A DNA stretch of 64,000 bases. It comes from Annona cherimola (taxonomy: Eukaryota; Streptophyta; Magnoliopsida; Magnoliales; Annonaceae). The notes beneath the pieces are model-generated. The model did no database searches, was not told where the DNA came from, and was given only the letters and a program-made list of their open reading frames with translations. The translations under genes and the position numbers were made by a program. The stretch is from the NCBI GenBank assembly GCA_030490835.1, contig CM059975.1:34008133-34072132 (forward strand). The letters run 5' to 3'. The stretch's first letter is position 1. Each line of letters starts with the position of its first letter. This document shows, piece after piece, positions 50,453 to 62,996 of this stretch.

Positions 50453-53400
50453 GCAATGCTTCAACGCATGATTTCTTAATTTGGGAATTCAATGCTGGTG
50501 GCATAGCAGTCCCATTTTGGTAGAAATAAGACTACAACCCTACTTGAGGATAAATTTTATTGACATTCCTTGAAAAGAGATGTTGCTAAGGTTGTGTTTA
50601 TGTGATGGACATGTTAGTTGACAAAGACTACAAAACAGAACATGAGATTATAGGCCTTTACCAGTGGCACATATTCTTTGGACAAACATTAGTATAGGTA
50701 TCAATTTGGCATTTGGTAAAAGAAAAAAAAAAAAATTTACACCTCATCCTACATGCCTTTTGATATTATTTAACATCTTATCTATCTAACTGTTCTAATT
50801 TTTTTTGGTTAGTACCTCTAGGTTCCAATCATTTTTCACAATTTTTCAAACAATCATTACTTAGATTAGATCACATAACACATTTTTAAAATTTTTCCAC
50901 AAGATTTTCCCAATTTTTTTATCTCTTACTAAATGGACCCTAGATTTTGTTCTTGGTTTGCTTCCGACTATTGGAGGTTATGATTCTATTCTAGTTGTGG
51001 TGGATTGATTTTGAAAAATGGCTCATTGTTTACCATGCCAAGAAAATTGTTGAATTTCTTTGGTGGAAGCTTTTTGAAATTAAAATGATGTTTTCTTTCT
51101 GCCTTTCACCCATAGACTAACGGTCATATTGAGGTTGTTGATTGAAATTTGTGGAGATTTAGTTAGGTGTTTGTTAGGTGAACATTGAGAAACTTGGGAC
51201 CAAGTTTTGTTCGTTGTAGAGTTTACCTATAATAACTCCATAAACAAATATATAGGTAAGTCTCCTTTCGAGATTGTCCAAGATTTTGCTCCCCATGTTT
51301 TAGCGGATCTTGTTCTTTTACCTCTTGATATTCATGTTTATGCTTCTGTTAATTCATTTGGATAGCATATTCATGATGTTCATCTCCTATAAGACAAATT
51401 TTTACTTAGTAATGAAACTTATAAGATTTCTGCAAATATTTATCATAGGCATCATAAATTTAATGAAAATGGCTGTTGTGGCTAACATATTATTTGAGCT
51501 GTTTTCTAAAAATTCTTTCAAGAATTCGCTTGCACGAACCAATAGTCCTTTCTAAATTCCTTAAAAGTATGGACCAAATGCATGTATTCTTGACTTTCCT
51601 TTAGATGTGGGAATTAAGTTAACATTCTATGTGGAAGATTGAATTTTGCACTAGTTCTACATCAAACTTAGTTTGCACCTATAGATCATGTCAAGAGTAT
51701 CCTTCGAGATGAGATTATTATCTTTCCTTCAGAGAGTCATAGTAGATATCTTGTCAATGGAGAAATAAACCGGATACAAATGCTCCTTGAATATTTGAAG
51801 AGATGCTTCAAAATTTGGATCTACATTTGCTAGAGCATTATTATCAAGAGAACTTTTTAGCGGCAACTCCTTTTAAGTCGAATTGATGGAAATCATGTTA
51901 CCATGCACCCAATTCATACCTATATAGTCATATTATAGAAATTAGGGTCAAGCTAGGATTTATTTTTGAGATTTGTTGGAGGGTTTAGATTGCTTCAGAG
52001 TGTTTGTTTCTATTTTGATTTATTTCTTATGGTGCAGGTTTGCTTGGTTCACAAGTTTACTTTTTACGTAGGTCTGCTTAGTTTGCAAGTTTGATTATTG
52101 TGCAAGTTTTCTTACGAGTTTACCTTTTACGTAGGTTTGCTTAGTTTGCAAGTTTGCTTGTTGGTAGACTTTCGTATTTTTTATTATTTAAGCTATCTTT
52201 CTTATAAATAGAGTTGCTTGATTCATATGCAAGACAACTTATTTCGATGATTAATTGAGATCTTTGTTTCCCTATTACTCTTCAATGATTCTCTTCTAAT
52301 TCCCTAATCCTTAGTTTTTCTAATTTCTAGTTTTTCTAATTTCCTCCATTAACGGAAGACTAGATGCTGTTCTCATATATAGCTGTTCTCATATACAATT
52401 GGCTTGTCTATTCTGCTACACTTTTTTTGATTTTATTTTGCCATGATTCAAGGGGTAAATTGTTTTCAAGAACCATTTGAATGTGCTTTGGAAGGGTATT
52501 TGACATATTCCAAGCAACTCTATATTAATATTGCATTTAAAACATTGCAGTGAGGATGCATTCCTTAACCTCTGTTTCATAGTTCACCTGATTAAAGTGG
52601 TGCCTTCCCGGGATGGCAAGTCCTATAGAATTTGTTTTCATAAACTCAACTGAAAATGGAAGGCAACTAAATAGTTCAAATTCCAACCATTTGCATATTT
52701 ATATTTATAAATTTAATGAGCTTGTTTGTGGGAATCATCTTGTTTCATGTAAACCTATTTGCAGAATGTGGGCATCATGTATCACTGTTCTCTATGTTCA
52801 ATTTGCAGGACGGAAAGAATTCCTCATGCGATTGAAGAAGTTGCTAGAATCCTCACAGGTTCTGACGATCTTCCAGGGTTCTTAAGGAATCACTTTGTTG
52901 GCCTTCTTAACAGCATTGACCGGAAGATGCTTCATGCTGAGGATCTATTCCTGCAAAAGCAGGCCTTGAAACGTATCGAAAAGCTCATTGAAATGATGGG
53001 CTCTCATCTGAGTACCTATGTTCCAAAGGTAATGGTTCTTCTAATGAATGCTGTTGAGAAAGAAGCACTTCAAAACGAGGGTCTTTCTGTCTTGCTGTTT
53101 TTCATCAAGCAGTTAGCCAGGGTATCACCCTCTAGCATGAAACATGTTATTTCTCAAGTTGTTGCTTCTCTTATCTCATGCTTGGAAAGATACCGAGAAA
53201 ATCCTTCTTTACATTTGGATAAAACTGTCAATGTTTTGGAAGAACTTACAGTTAAGAATGGGCTATTACTGAAGCAGCATATGGGTGAACTCCCTTTGTT
53301 ACCACCAATTTCATCACTATCTGAGGTAAACAATGCCATACAAGATGCACGTGGAACAATGATTCCGATGGATCAGCTGCGGAAATTTGTTGATGGTCTA

Positions 53401-56400
53401 AATCATGAAAGCTTGAATGTGAGATACATGGTAGCTTGCGAGCTAAGCAAATTTTTAGATTGTCAGAGAAAACATGTAACGGCTGCGATAGAGGGTAATG
53501 TTCCTTCAGATTTGGATGTTGTCAGCTCTTTATTTACATCCTTGCTTAGAGGATGTGCAGAGGAATCAAGGACTTCTGTGGGTCAACGTCTGAAATTAGT
53601 ATGTGCTGATTGCCTTGGAGCACTTGGTGCTGTGGACCCTGCCAAATTTAAGGGAATCTCGTCTCAACGCTTTAAGATTGAATGTTCGGATGATGATCTT
53701 ATTTTTGAACTGATTGACAAGCATCTTGCTCGAGCATTTAGGGCTGCATCTGACACTATTGTTCAAGATTCAGCTGCACTAGCTATACAGGAGCTGCTGA
53801 AGCTTGCTGGTTGCCAGGCATCTTTAGATGATAATGTTGTCAGTTATACATCATTGCCACAGAAGAGAAAGGAACCTGTCTGTATATCTGAATCCTGCGG
53901 CATGACTGATTTTAATCAGGTGAATATGAGGGGCCAGAGACTTTGGGCTCGGTTTTCCAACTATGTTAAAGAAATCATTGCTCCATGCCTGACATCAAGG
54001 TTCCAGCTTCCAAATACATCTGATTTGACATCTGTTGGACCGATATACAAGCCTACTATGTCGTTTAGAAGGTGGATATACTCTTGGATTAGGAAGTTGA
54101 CTGTACATGCAAGTGGTTCTCGTGCTGGTATTTTCAGTGCATGCCGTGGCATTGTGCGGCATGATATGCAAACAGCCATGTATTTACTACCATACCTAGT
54201 TCTTAATGCTGTCTGCCATGGTAGTTCTGATGAACGCTATAATATAACTGAAGAGATTCTCTCTGTCCTAAATGCAGTAGCTTCGGAGAACACTGGAGCT
54301 GCTGTTCGTAATGTTGCTGGGAGGCAGAGTGAAGTCTGCATTCAGGCTGTATTCACTCTCCTTGATAATCTTGGGCAATGGGTTGATGATCTCAGACAAG
54401 AAGTTGCTCTTTCTCAATCTCTTCATGTTGGGATCTCTAAACAATCGGCGAAGGCAAAGAATCAAACAGTGGAGTTACAATCCAACTTAGATGTACTCCT
54501 TACACAATGCAATAATGTCACTGAGCTGCTGGCTGCCATTCCAAAAGTTACCCTGGCAAGAGCATCCTTCCGATGTGGAGCTTATGCCCGTTCATTGTTG
54601 TACTTTGAGTCAGATGTGCAAAGCAAATCTGGTTCCTTCAATCCAGCGGCTAAGATTAGTGGCGTATTTGCTGATGAGGACATGTCTTTCTTGATGGAGA
54701 TATACAGTGGTTTGGATGAACCAGATGGTCTTTCTGGCTTCGCCCATTTAAAAAAATCATCTAATCTAAACGACCAACTTAGGATAAATGAGAAGGCTGG
54801 TAACTGGGCGGAAGTGCTAACTTCATGCGAGCAAACTTTGCAGATGGAACCTACTTCTGTTCAAAGACATTCAAGTGTTCTTAATTGTCTCCTGAACATG
54901 TGTCACCTTCAGGCTATGGTTACTCATGTTGATGGATTAATTACTAGGATATCACAACACAAAAAGACTTGGTGCATGCATGGTGTTCAGGCGGCTTGGA
55001 GGCTTGGGAGATGGGATCTGATGGATGAGTACCTTTCCGTTGCTGGTGATGAAGGCTTAACTTGTAGCACCTCTGAGAATAATGCTTCCTTTGACATGGG
55101 ACTCGCCAACATTCTGCAGGCAATGATAAAGAAAGACCAGTTCATGGTTGCAGAAAAAATTGCTCAGGCTAAACAAGCATTGCTAGTTCCTCTAGCAGCT
55201 GCAGGCATGGAGTCCTACATGCGTGCATACCCATTTGTTGTAAAGCTTCACATGCTGCGTGAATTGGAAGATTTCAATACTCTCCTAGCTGATTCTTCTT
55301 TCCTTGAAAGATCATTTTCTTTGGATGACCCAAATTTTGCGAAAGTCATGGAGGACTGGGATAACCGTTTCAAACATACGCAGCCTTCATTGTGGGCAAG
55401 AGAGCCACTGTTAGCTTTCCGCAGGCTTGTCTTCAGTGCAAGTAACCTTGGTGCTCAAGTTGGGAACTGCTGGCTCCAATATGCAAAACTTTGCCGTTCT
55501 GCTGGACATTATGAAACAGCTAATCGTGCAATCTTAGAAGCACAGGCTTTAGGTGCACCAAATGTTCACATGGAGAAATCTAAGCTTCTTTGGAGTATCA
55601 GAAAATCTGATTGTGCCATCAAAGAATTGCAGCAATCACTTCTAAATGCACCAACAGAAGTTTTGGGTACTGCTGCTATTTCATCACTCACCAGTCTCTC
55701 ACTTGTGCCTAACCTTCCCTCAGTTTGTACAACTCAGTTGTCAAATGGCAACCAAGATTTAGCTAAGACCCTCCTCCTTTATACTCGATGGATTCATCAT
55801 ACTGGCCAGAAGCAGAAGGGAGATGTCATAAATCTGTATGCTAGAGTTAGGGAACTGCAGCCCAAATGGGAGAAGGGATACTTCTTTACGGCTAAATATT
55901 ATGATGATTTGTTGGTTGATGCTAGGAAACGACAGGAAGACAACCAAGAATGTTTGATGGATTCATACCCTAGATCAAGGAGCATGGTATCGATATCTGT
56001 GGGTGCCGGTAGTTCTGTAAATAGTGCTGTTGAAGAAAAGCCTTGGTGGTCATATCTTCCTGATGTTCTATTATTTTATGCTAAAGGACTTCATCAAGGT
56101 GATAAAAATCTTTTTCAGGCACTCCCAAGGTTGTTAACTCTTTGGTTTGAGTTTGGAAGTAAATACCACCAAGGTGGTCTCTCATCAAATAAAGCATTGA
56201 AAACTGTGCACGTGAAGGTAAGTAATGTTGGAAAGTTGACTGATTTTGGCTTGCATGTATGTTGTTTGCTGGTGGCTTCTGTATATGCTACAAAAATAAG
56301 TACAAAACTGTGCCTATCTGGCAGAAACCGTGAGAGGTTCCTCATCTGTCTGGTGCCATCACGAATGTGCTTCCCCTTATTTTATTGACCAGTTTGCCCA

Positions 56401-59217
56401 TTAGGTGGCCTAGAGGCACTGGACGTACAGATGGAAGTGGAAATGATGAGTGAGTGTGAAAGAATGCTCACCACAGTTTGCATCAGATGAATATAGGAAG
56501 TGGAAATGATTATTTGCAGGTAGTCCCAATCCTGTATGGTCCATGTGAGCCTGCTGGTCCCCCTGTATGTCTTCCACATTATAAAGAAATTTTTGTGCAT
56601 GAGTGCGCTCATTCTGTTTATGTTTGGAACTGTGGTATGTTTCTTCAGGTAGCCATGCTTTCATTCTTTTTTCTTCAGAATCCATAGTGTTTACTGCTTT
56701 TTTCACTTCTCTTTTGTGCTTTTTTTTTTCCAAGGTCATGAGCGTCGTGCGAGGCTGCTTGAAGGATTTGAAAACTCATAAATGGTTACCTGTTCTCCCT
56801 CAATTAGTTTCTAGAATCTGCCACCAAAATGATGAAGTTGTTCGACTGGTCAAGCATATCATTACCTCTGTTCTGCAGGTGTTCCCACAGCAAGCTCTGT
56901 GGATCATGGCAGCTGTTTCAAAATCTACTGTTGCTGCGAGGCGTGATGCCGCAGCAGAGATAATACAAGCTGCACGGAAAGGGTCTGGGCAGAGGAGTCG
57001 GATCAACAGCCTTTTTGTTGAGTTTGCAAGCCTAATAGATCAATTGATCAAGCTTTGCTTTCATGCAGGGCAGCCAAAAGCAAAAACAATAAATATCTCA
57101 ACAGAGTTCAGTGCCTTGAAACGAATGATGCCACTTGGAATCATCATGCCTGTTCAACAAGCCCTTACTGTCACCATACCTAAATATGATGTGAATCTGG
57201 CTACTTCTGAAATTGATTTCTCAGATGCAGATTATGTCACTATATCAGGAATAGGTGATGAGGCTGAGATCCTTTCATCTCTTCAACGACCAAAGAAAGT
57301 ATGTGCTGTTATTTCAAGTTTGCCATTTTCGTTTAGATTTTTTTTTTCTTTTAATTTGGCGTTAAATTATCCTTGTAAGTCTTCCTTTCAATCCCACCTA
57401 CCACTAGCTTCAAAGTTGAATTGATATTTAATCCTCAGTTTGCAATCAGAACTACTCCCCTTTGGTCACGGTGCAATTAGGGCAATTACCCATGTGTATA
57501 GTTTGGCATCCATTACCACCTATGCATCTGATATGTGTTATCTAATCTGGTAGCTCAAAAATTCACTCTTTGTTGCTTTCTTTTTCTTTCTTTCTTTCTT
57601 TCTTTGTTCTTCATTATTTCTTTAATAGTTGTTGGCATTGCCATCAATATGGGCTGTTAAAGGGGATCATACATATTCATGTTTTGGGAGTTTCCCTTCT
57701 GCATATGAACGTCTTTTGTTCAGACAACAATTGGTCATCTCAATCATAATTTATCATTCACTGCTATAACTTGACCAGAGTAAGCCGAATGCATAGGGAG
57801 GTGTTAACCTTTTTCATTGACCTGTATAACTCAAACAGGGTAAGCCAAATGCATTGAGATGTGTCCGCCTTTTGTCATTCACTTGTATAACCAATAGAGT
57901 AAGCCAAATGCATTGACATGTGTTGACATGTTCTTCGCAAATATGTGATATGTTCTACTCCAGGTCTTTTTCCGTGGGAGTGATGGCACTGAGCGTCCTT
58001 TCCTCTGTAAGCCAAAGGATGACCTTAGGAAAGATGCACGTATGATGGAATTCACAGCAATGATTAACCGCCTCTTATCCAAATACCCTGAAAGTCGGAG
58101 GAGAAAGCTCTATATCCGCACGTTTGCTGTAATCCCTCTCACAGAGGACTGTGGCATGGTAGAATGGGTGCCTCATACTCGTGGTTTACGTCATATCCTT
58201 CAGGATATCTATATAACCTGTGGGAAGTTTGACCGACAAAAGACAAATCCCATGATTAAGCGTATATATGACCAATGCCAAGGTAAGATGCCAGAAGATG
58301 AAATGCTGAAGACAAAAATCCTTCCGATGTTTCCTCCTGTTTTCCATAGATGGTTCTTGACTACATTCTCTGAGCCAGCGGCTTGGTTCAGGGCTCGAGT
58401 TGCGTATGCACACACTGCTGCTGTATGGTCAATGGTTGGCCATATCGTAGGTCTTGGTGACAGGCATGGCGAGAACATCTTATTTGATTCCACCACTGGT
58501 GACTGTGTACATGTTGATTTCAGTTGCCTATTTGACAAAGGCCTACAGCTAGAGAAGCCTGAGTTGGTGCCTTTCAGGCTAACCCAGGTAACAAAAATGA
58601 AAATAAAAAAGCAGATAGCTTGTCTTGTTCCTGTCTAATAAAATTAGGGAGTTGTTATTAACAGTTAATCGATGTGCAGAACATGATTGATGGCTTAGGC
58701 ATCACTGGGTATGAAGGGATCTTTTTGAGAGTCTGTGAGATCACACTTACAGTGCTGAGGGCCCACAGGGAGACTTTAATGACTGTGCTAGAGACTTTCA
58801 TCCATGATCCTCTTGTAGAGTGGACGAAATCTCACAAGTCTAGTGGTGTAGAAGTTCAGAATCCTCATGCGCAGGTTCGAGCCATTTAATCTGTCACCAT
58901 TCTTACTGCTGTTTTTTTTTTTTTTTTGATTTTGTAAATTACCAATGTTTAGCACATTGCTTCTGGAGTTACAGGACAGTTTTTCCGCCCCTAAAAAAAT
59001 TGAAAATATTGGTTGGATTTTATCTCAATTTGCTGTGTGATGTATGCAGAGGGCCATGAGCAACATAGAAGCAAGGTTGCAAGGGGTGGTGGTTGGTGTT
59101 GGAGCTGCCCCATCATTGCCTCTAGCAGTTGAGGGACAAGCTCATCGCTTGATTGCTGAAGCTGTATCACACAGAAACCTGGGGAAAATGTACATATGGT
59201 GGATGCCTTGGTTCTAG
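40252..59217 (+). CDS. ATR: Serine/threonine protein kinase ATR (PIKK family)
   Basis: Nuclear checkpoint kinase that senses replication stress and single-stranded DNA and phosphorylates SQ/TQ sites of targets; activated through ATRIP. Fifteen exons: 40252-40408, 40483-40627, 41262-41374, 41565-41899, 42020-42144, 45927-46071, 46188-46760, 46848-46920, 47717-48131, 48517-49764, 52809-56217, 56735-57298, 57964-58587, 58680-58874, 59050-59217. Sum 8,289 bases, about 2,762 residues (Arabidopsis ATR is about 2,700). Order: N-terminal HEAT-like half; UME domain near 1120-1230; FAT domain about 1700-2150; kinase domain with Lys in LCKPKDD (about 2450), GLGDRHGENILF with catalytic Asp near 2600, VDFSCLFDKG with Asp near 2619; FATC tail ending GKMYIWWMPWF. 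Exon frames join without stops. The exon 8-9 junction is the weak point: the best consensus acceptor (after CACTACAG, 47706) is out of phase, while 47717 is in phase. Introns 5 (3.8 kb) and 10 (3.0 kb) are TE-filled. No inactivating lesion seen. Confidence 0.95.
42830..43121. mobile_element. Mutator-type MITE in ATR intron 5
   Basis: Starts GAGGGGTGATTTTATACGGC and ends CCCGAACACCCCTC, flanked by an exact 9-bp duplication CCTATTTTA (42821-42829, 43122-43130). Arms hold inner palindromes such as GGGCGCATGGGGGACAGCC and its inverse. 292 bp, non-coding. Confidence 0.9.
44254..44436. mobile_element. Tourist-like MITE in ATR intron 5
   Basis: Starts GGGTGTGTTTGGGAAGTGG and ends CTTTCCCAAACGCACC. 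Shorter than its relatives (internal deletion). A phrase CAAACGCACCTGTAATTT is echoed by CAAACACACCTGTAATTT 28 bases on. Confidence 0.75.
44784..45309. mobile_element. Foldback element in ATR intron 5
   Basis: The left arm AAAATTTTAGAGATATTTTT continues with CTATAATTTTTCATAC, and the right arm repeats both inverted (AAAAATTATAGGCATGAG, then ATCTCAAAATTT). Arms about 140 bp; non-coding spacer. No clear target duplication. Confidence 0.72.
45401..45430 (+). repeat. G-tract in ATR intron 5
   Basis: G16, T, G3, T, G6, T, GG on the transcribed strand's complement, i.e. in the pre-mRNA. It could form a G-quadruplex. Homopolymers like this are also prone to sequencing-length errors. Confidence 0.9.
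49950..50450 (+). mobile_element. RTE-type LINE, 3' fragment, in ATR intron 10
   Basis: A 152-codon frame (49949-50407) reads FYKTAIRPAMLYGIECWAVK, RMLRWMSGKTRKDKIRN, ENRLRWFDYVKRR and GRPKKTWMEVIKQDLK. This is the characteristic C-terminal end of plant RTE-clade reverse transcriptases. It ends at a stop and is followed by (ATG)n/(GAT)n repeats to about 50450, as expected for RTE 3' ends. It is truncated at the 5' end and inserted in sense with ATR. No stop interrupts the fragment, so it may be fairly recent. Confidence 0.9.
50705..50942. mobile_element. Tourist-like MITE remnant in ATR intron 10
   Basis: Begins TTGGCATTTGGTAAAAG and ends CTTACTAAATGGACCCT. AT-rich interior; it abuts the gypsy fragment. 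Confidence 0.5.
50946..51690 (+). pseudogene. Ty3/gypsy integrase fragment in ATR intron 10
   Basis: Frame-broken translation gives LVLGLLPTIGGYDSILVVVD, then MAHCLPC, LGPSFV, and the GPY-type end SFKNSLARTNSPF. These match the core-to-C-terminal part of a gypsy integrase (YDSILVVVDRFSK region, then HDVHEEIR-like and FKKLHAR-like segments). Many stops and frameshifts. The MITE lies directly upstream. Confidence 0.75.
51896..52420 (+). mobile_element. Probable 3' LTR of the gypsy fragment
   Basis: Starts TGTTACCATGCACCC and ends TCTATTCTGCTACA. It contains CTTATAAATAGAGTTGC (TATA box region) and repeated TTTGCTTAGTTTGCAAGTTTG. Borders are inferred from TG...CA ends only; no second copy is present. 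Confidence 0.5.
57580..57606. repeat. (TTTC)n microsatellite in ATR intron 12
   Basis: About five TTTC units plus variants. Confidence 0.85.
57740..57934. repeat. 60-bp tandem repeat in ATR intron 12
   Basis: TAAGCCRAATGCATWG recurs at 57781, 57841 and 57900, with TGTATAAC or CTATAAC in each unit. About three copies with roughly 80% identity. Confidence 0.88.
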
Positions 59218-61008
59218 TTGCCGAAGCTCAGGACTTGTAAAATACCAAAAACTGTCTTGTTGTATCGTTTTTGGTTTTGGTTCATGTTTCATTTACAGGT
59301 TCTTTCATATTCAAGCAAAATACTTAAAATCTTACTCCAGCTTGGGTTTTTGTCCTTTGTTCAGAAAAGCCCATGTATATATAAAAATGGTAATATGGAT
59401 TATCTCATTGACTAGCACATTCTTTTTAAATGGAGTGGAGAAGATCTATACTGGAGTAATTAACCAGCTTCTATTAGAAATCTTTGTTTTTGCTTTCATG
59501 ACAGCTTCAATTTTACGTGGCAATAATAATGTCTATGTTTACGTGGAGATACTGAGGTAGCTTTTTTTTTTTTTTTTTTAATATTTTTCATTCCGTTGAT
59601 GCCTGGACGATTAGTGATAGTTCAGGAAGCAACTTTGGACATTCGCATGAAGGGTCTGCTTGGCCCTGCGTTTCGAATATAGATAGCGTAGAGATTTTTC
59701 CACCTTTAGTCGTGCTCGACCTTGCTTTTAATTTCAGCCGGAAAATTTCCCTTAGAATGTAAGAAAAAGCTGGAATAAGTGTGTAATGTAAAAAACTTGG
59801 AATCTAGAGTGGTTGGTTTTTTAATTTTAATTTTTAATTTTATTTTTATAGGAAAAATGCAAGTGCGTGCGCTTCTCATATCACTCGGCCAAATGGGCCC
59901 TAAATAGGCCAATACGATAATCCGAAACGCACCGCACAATATTCTTCCAATTGGCTCGTTCGAGGACAATACCATGTGGACAACTTGGGCTTGATTCTTA
60001 CACTTCAAATCCACTAATTTTTTTTCCAAGCTATTCATGTACTTGATGGAGGTATGTACTTCAAAGAGGAGTAATGAGACCGCTGTCTCTATTAAACTTT
60101 GAGTCCTAAGACTTCTCTACCCTACCATCATATATACATTCATATTAGCCATTTGTCATCCAATTGGTGACAAACTTATTATAAACTTAGCGGTAAAACC
60201 ATGCAACATAAGGATCAGCAGTTGAGATCCTTCTAACTAATAGATAATTCAATTAATGGTGTTGTCACCACTTGGATGATCAAGTGGTTGACATGAGTAT
60301 GTATAAGAACGTGTAATTCTTACCTCCTTTTTATCCCTCCTCTGCAGTTGTTTTCTGTAATACCTAATTGCTGGCAATGGGTAGGTGAGAATGGGAAGCA
60401 TACAACGAAGTTGGGGTTGACTTTAGCCCAACTCAATTTCCCACCCATTTCTGTTTCAACTTAACCCAACCCACCTAATTTGTAGAACCTCAACCCTTAC
60501 CCGAAAACCCAACTCACCTAATTTGTAGAACCTCAACCCTTACCCGACCTGTTCTTAATCAAGCTAGCTATAACCCAATTTTCTAGTTTAAGCGGGGCAT
60601 TTGGGAGGGAACACGATGCGCTAGTATTTTTTTTTAGTTTTTGAACAAAAACTTTTGGCAACCATAACATTTGTTGTAAATACCTGAATTCTTAACTATA
60701 AAAAGTTATCGATGCTTTAACTCACATGCTTATGTGTAAAACAAAAATTTTATTTCAAAATTTAGAATCATTTTCCAATGAACAAACTTTTATTTTGTTC
60801 GAAATTCACGAGTATCATTTTTTGCAATTTAAGAAAAATTTTATATTATGAATAACGCATTTTTATTTTTATTAAATAAAAGAATTCAGATTAGTCTCAT
60901 ACAATGCTAACCTGAATTTTTATTTTCTACTAAAAAATGTTATACATCATATTTCCACACCATATTTAAATTTAAAATAAAAAAACTTAAATAATAGTTG
61001 TAAAAATG
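59218..61008. other. ATR 3' UTR and intergenic DNA
   Basis: The first several hundred bases are probably ATR 3' UTR; poly(T) runs occur near 59560 and a possible end near 59790. Further on, no gene. A 40-bp phrase CACCTAATTTGTAGAACCTC is duplicated at 60471 and 60515, within Asn/Pro-like CAACCC repeats related to the hAT-like elements downstream. Confidence 0.45.
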
Positions 61009-61380
61009 GTGTTAACTGCATCCGTGCTGTCAATCACCACGGTTTTTAGAAAATTTTTTCATAATCATGCGAGCCCCACTTAAATAACTTCATATAGAAT
61101 TTTTGAACATGCCTAGAATCCTAGATTAGGTTTTTAAAAATTTTAAAATCAATAAAAATGAAAAATTCTCATGCGCCATTGGTTGAGAATTTCTTTTTCT
61201 CGATTTTGAAAATCACAAAATCTAATGTAGATGTGTTCAAAAATTTTGCAAAATGTTATATGAAGTTATTTAAGTAGAGCCCACATGAGTATGATTTTTT
61301 TTTTTTTTTTTAAACAAAAACAAACATGTGGCTGATCTTGGTAACTGACCGCATGGGGCATCCCATGCGGTTAACCACAA
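61009..61380. mobile_element. Foldback element, about 370 bp
   Basis: The left end GGTGTTAACTGCATCCG is inverted at the right end (CCCATGCGGTTAACC). Inner pairs include GAGCCCCACTTAAATAAC with TTATTTAAGTAGAGCCC and TCATATAGAATTTTTG with CAAAAATTTTGC. No coding sequence. Confidence 0.6.
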
Positions 61381-61399
61381 GAAATCCCAACCGGAAAGC

Positions 61400-61584
61400 G
61401 ATTTCATGCGTCTGGTGACTTCGGCCGTCCTAACGTGGCTACCTCGCGTGCGTTGGATGGAGCGGAAGGAAAAGGAGCCATTGGATCAAAGAAGAGGAAA
61501 GTTTTGCAAAATACTCCCTCCTAGCCTTGGCAGCGACAAGACAGCCAATCCAAACGGGGAAAAAAACAAAAACCTCCCTCCCCG
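61400..61584. other. GC-richer unique-looking DNA
   Basis: Balanced composition, with CGTGGCTACCTCGCGTGCG. It resembles promoter or UTR DNA of an unseen gene, resuming at 62997 after the hAT-like element. Confidence 0.3.
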
Positions 61585-62996
61585 ATAGGGGTGCAACTTG
61601 GTACCCGGGTCGGTCCGAACCCGCCCGGCCCGACCCGGTATCAAAACCAAAAATGGGTTTTATTTTTAAGATTTTTTTCAAAATAGACCCGGTTTCAACC
61701 CGACCCGTAGAAACCCGAAACCAAAATCGGGTTCGCACCAACCCGGTACCAAAACCCGACCCGGTCCGAACCCGGTGTAGTTTATATAATTTCTTCATCA
61801 ATTATACATGTTTTTTTGTAATATTAATCTATATATATACATGTTTTAGGCATTACTAACTCTAATTTAGACAAATAACCTCTTTCTTCATTATCAAAGC
61901 ATGCTTAAGATAACTTAATTTCTAGGATGATTTTTTATGATTATTATCTTCTTATTGTTAACAGTTGCATGCATTTTTTCCGTCTAGGTTGATGCATATT
62001 ATTTTCAAATATGTAAATCGAGGAGGAAGAACTTTGACATTAGAAATGCAGATGAAAATCAATGGAGAAATTACTTAGAAGTCTTCGAATAGTTTTTTAG
62101 TTTTTTTGAAAACTTTAGAGACATGAACTCATTTGAAATTTGAATTTGTTTAAAAGTAGATGTAAACTTATTTAAACTTGAGATTTGTTTATATTTTCAT
62201 TTTAAATTTAGATTGCACTTAAATTAGATTGGAATGTTGAACCATTATGCTTAATGTATTTAGATTTAGTTACTTTGAATAACTGTTATGTAGATTATGT
62301 TTGAATTTAAGTCGGTATGATAAATCTATTTCATATTATGCTTTCTATTAGCATGAGAAATCTGTTAGTTTGAATTTCAGATTGTAATATAAATTTGATT
62401 CATATTTTAAGTTTATTGGTATGACAAGTGGTCAATTTTTACTTTAGCAATTTGTATTATAAATATTCAGTTTGAATTTAATTTCATCAATTTGTACGAT
62501 AATGTTTAGTTTCAACTACAAAGTTGGTATGATATGTTCATTTTCTATTTGGTATACTTGAGTCATTTCCATTAGCTATTAAATAGAAATGACCAACTAG
62601 TCATAAAACTAACTAATTTGTCATTTATTTGTGTCTATAGGGTGCTGAAAAATTGCTTGCAGAGTTCATTCAAAGAATATTATAGAATTCAGCATGATGT
62701 TGCAGAATTCTTTGAAAGTATGTTACAAAATTCAGCGTGAGGCTTTACTTCATAAACACATATATGTATATTTCAATAATTTTCTTTTAAATTACAACTG
62801 AATTTGGAAAAAAATAATTTATTGGTAACCCGAATTCTAACCCGAAACCAAACCACAACCAATACAAACCCGACCCGAACCCGGTCCGAACCCGAGTTAC
62901 ATTCTTAGGGTTTGGGTTTGGGTTTACTCCAACCCGGTTGGCTTAGGGTTTGGGTTCACTCCAACCCGGTATAACCCGACCCGAGTTGCACCCCTA
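61585..62996. mobile_element. hAT-like non-autonomous element
   Basis: Exact 13-bp inverted termini TAGGGGTGCAACT and AGTTGCACCCCTA. Subterminal blocks carry repeated ACCCGACCCGG on both sides, including a GGGTTTGGGTTTGGG run near 62910. 1,412 bp with an AT-rich, non-coding interior. Flanks CTCCCCGA and TCATATGT do not match, so no target duplication is left. Confidence 0.75.

Noticed and set aside
61439..61859. Frames rich in Arg, Thr, Gly on both strands
   Set aside because: They are translations of the ACCCGACCCGG subterminal repeats of the hAT-like element.
62900..62945. Interstitial telomere repeat
   Set aside because: GGGTTTGGGTTTGGG is not the plant TTTAGGG repeat and belongs to the hAT-like element's end.
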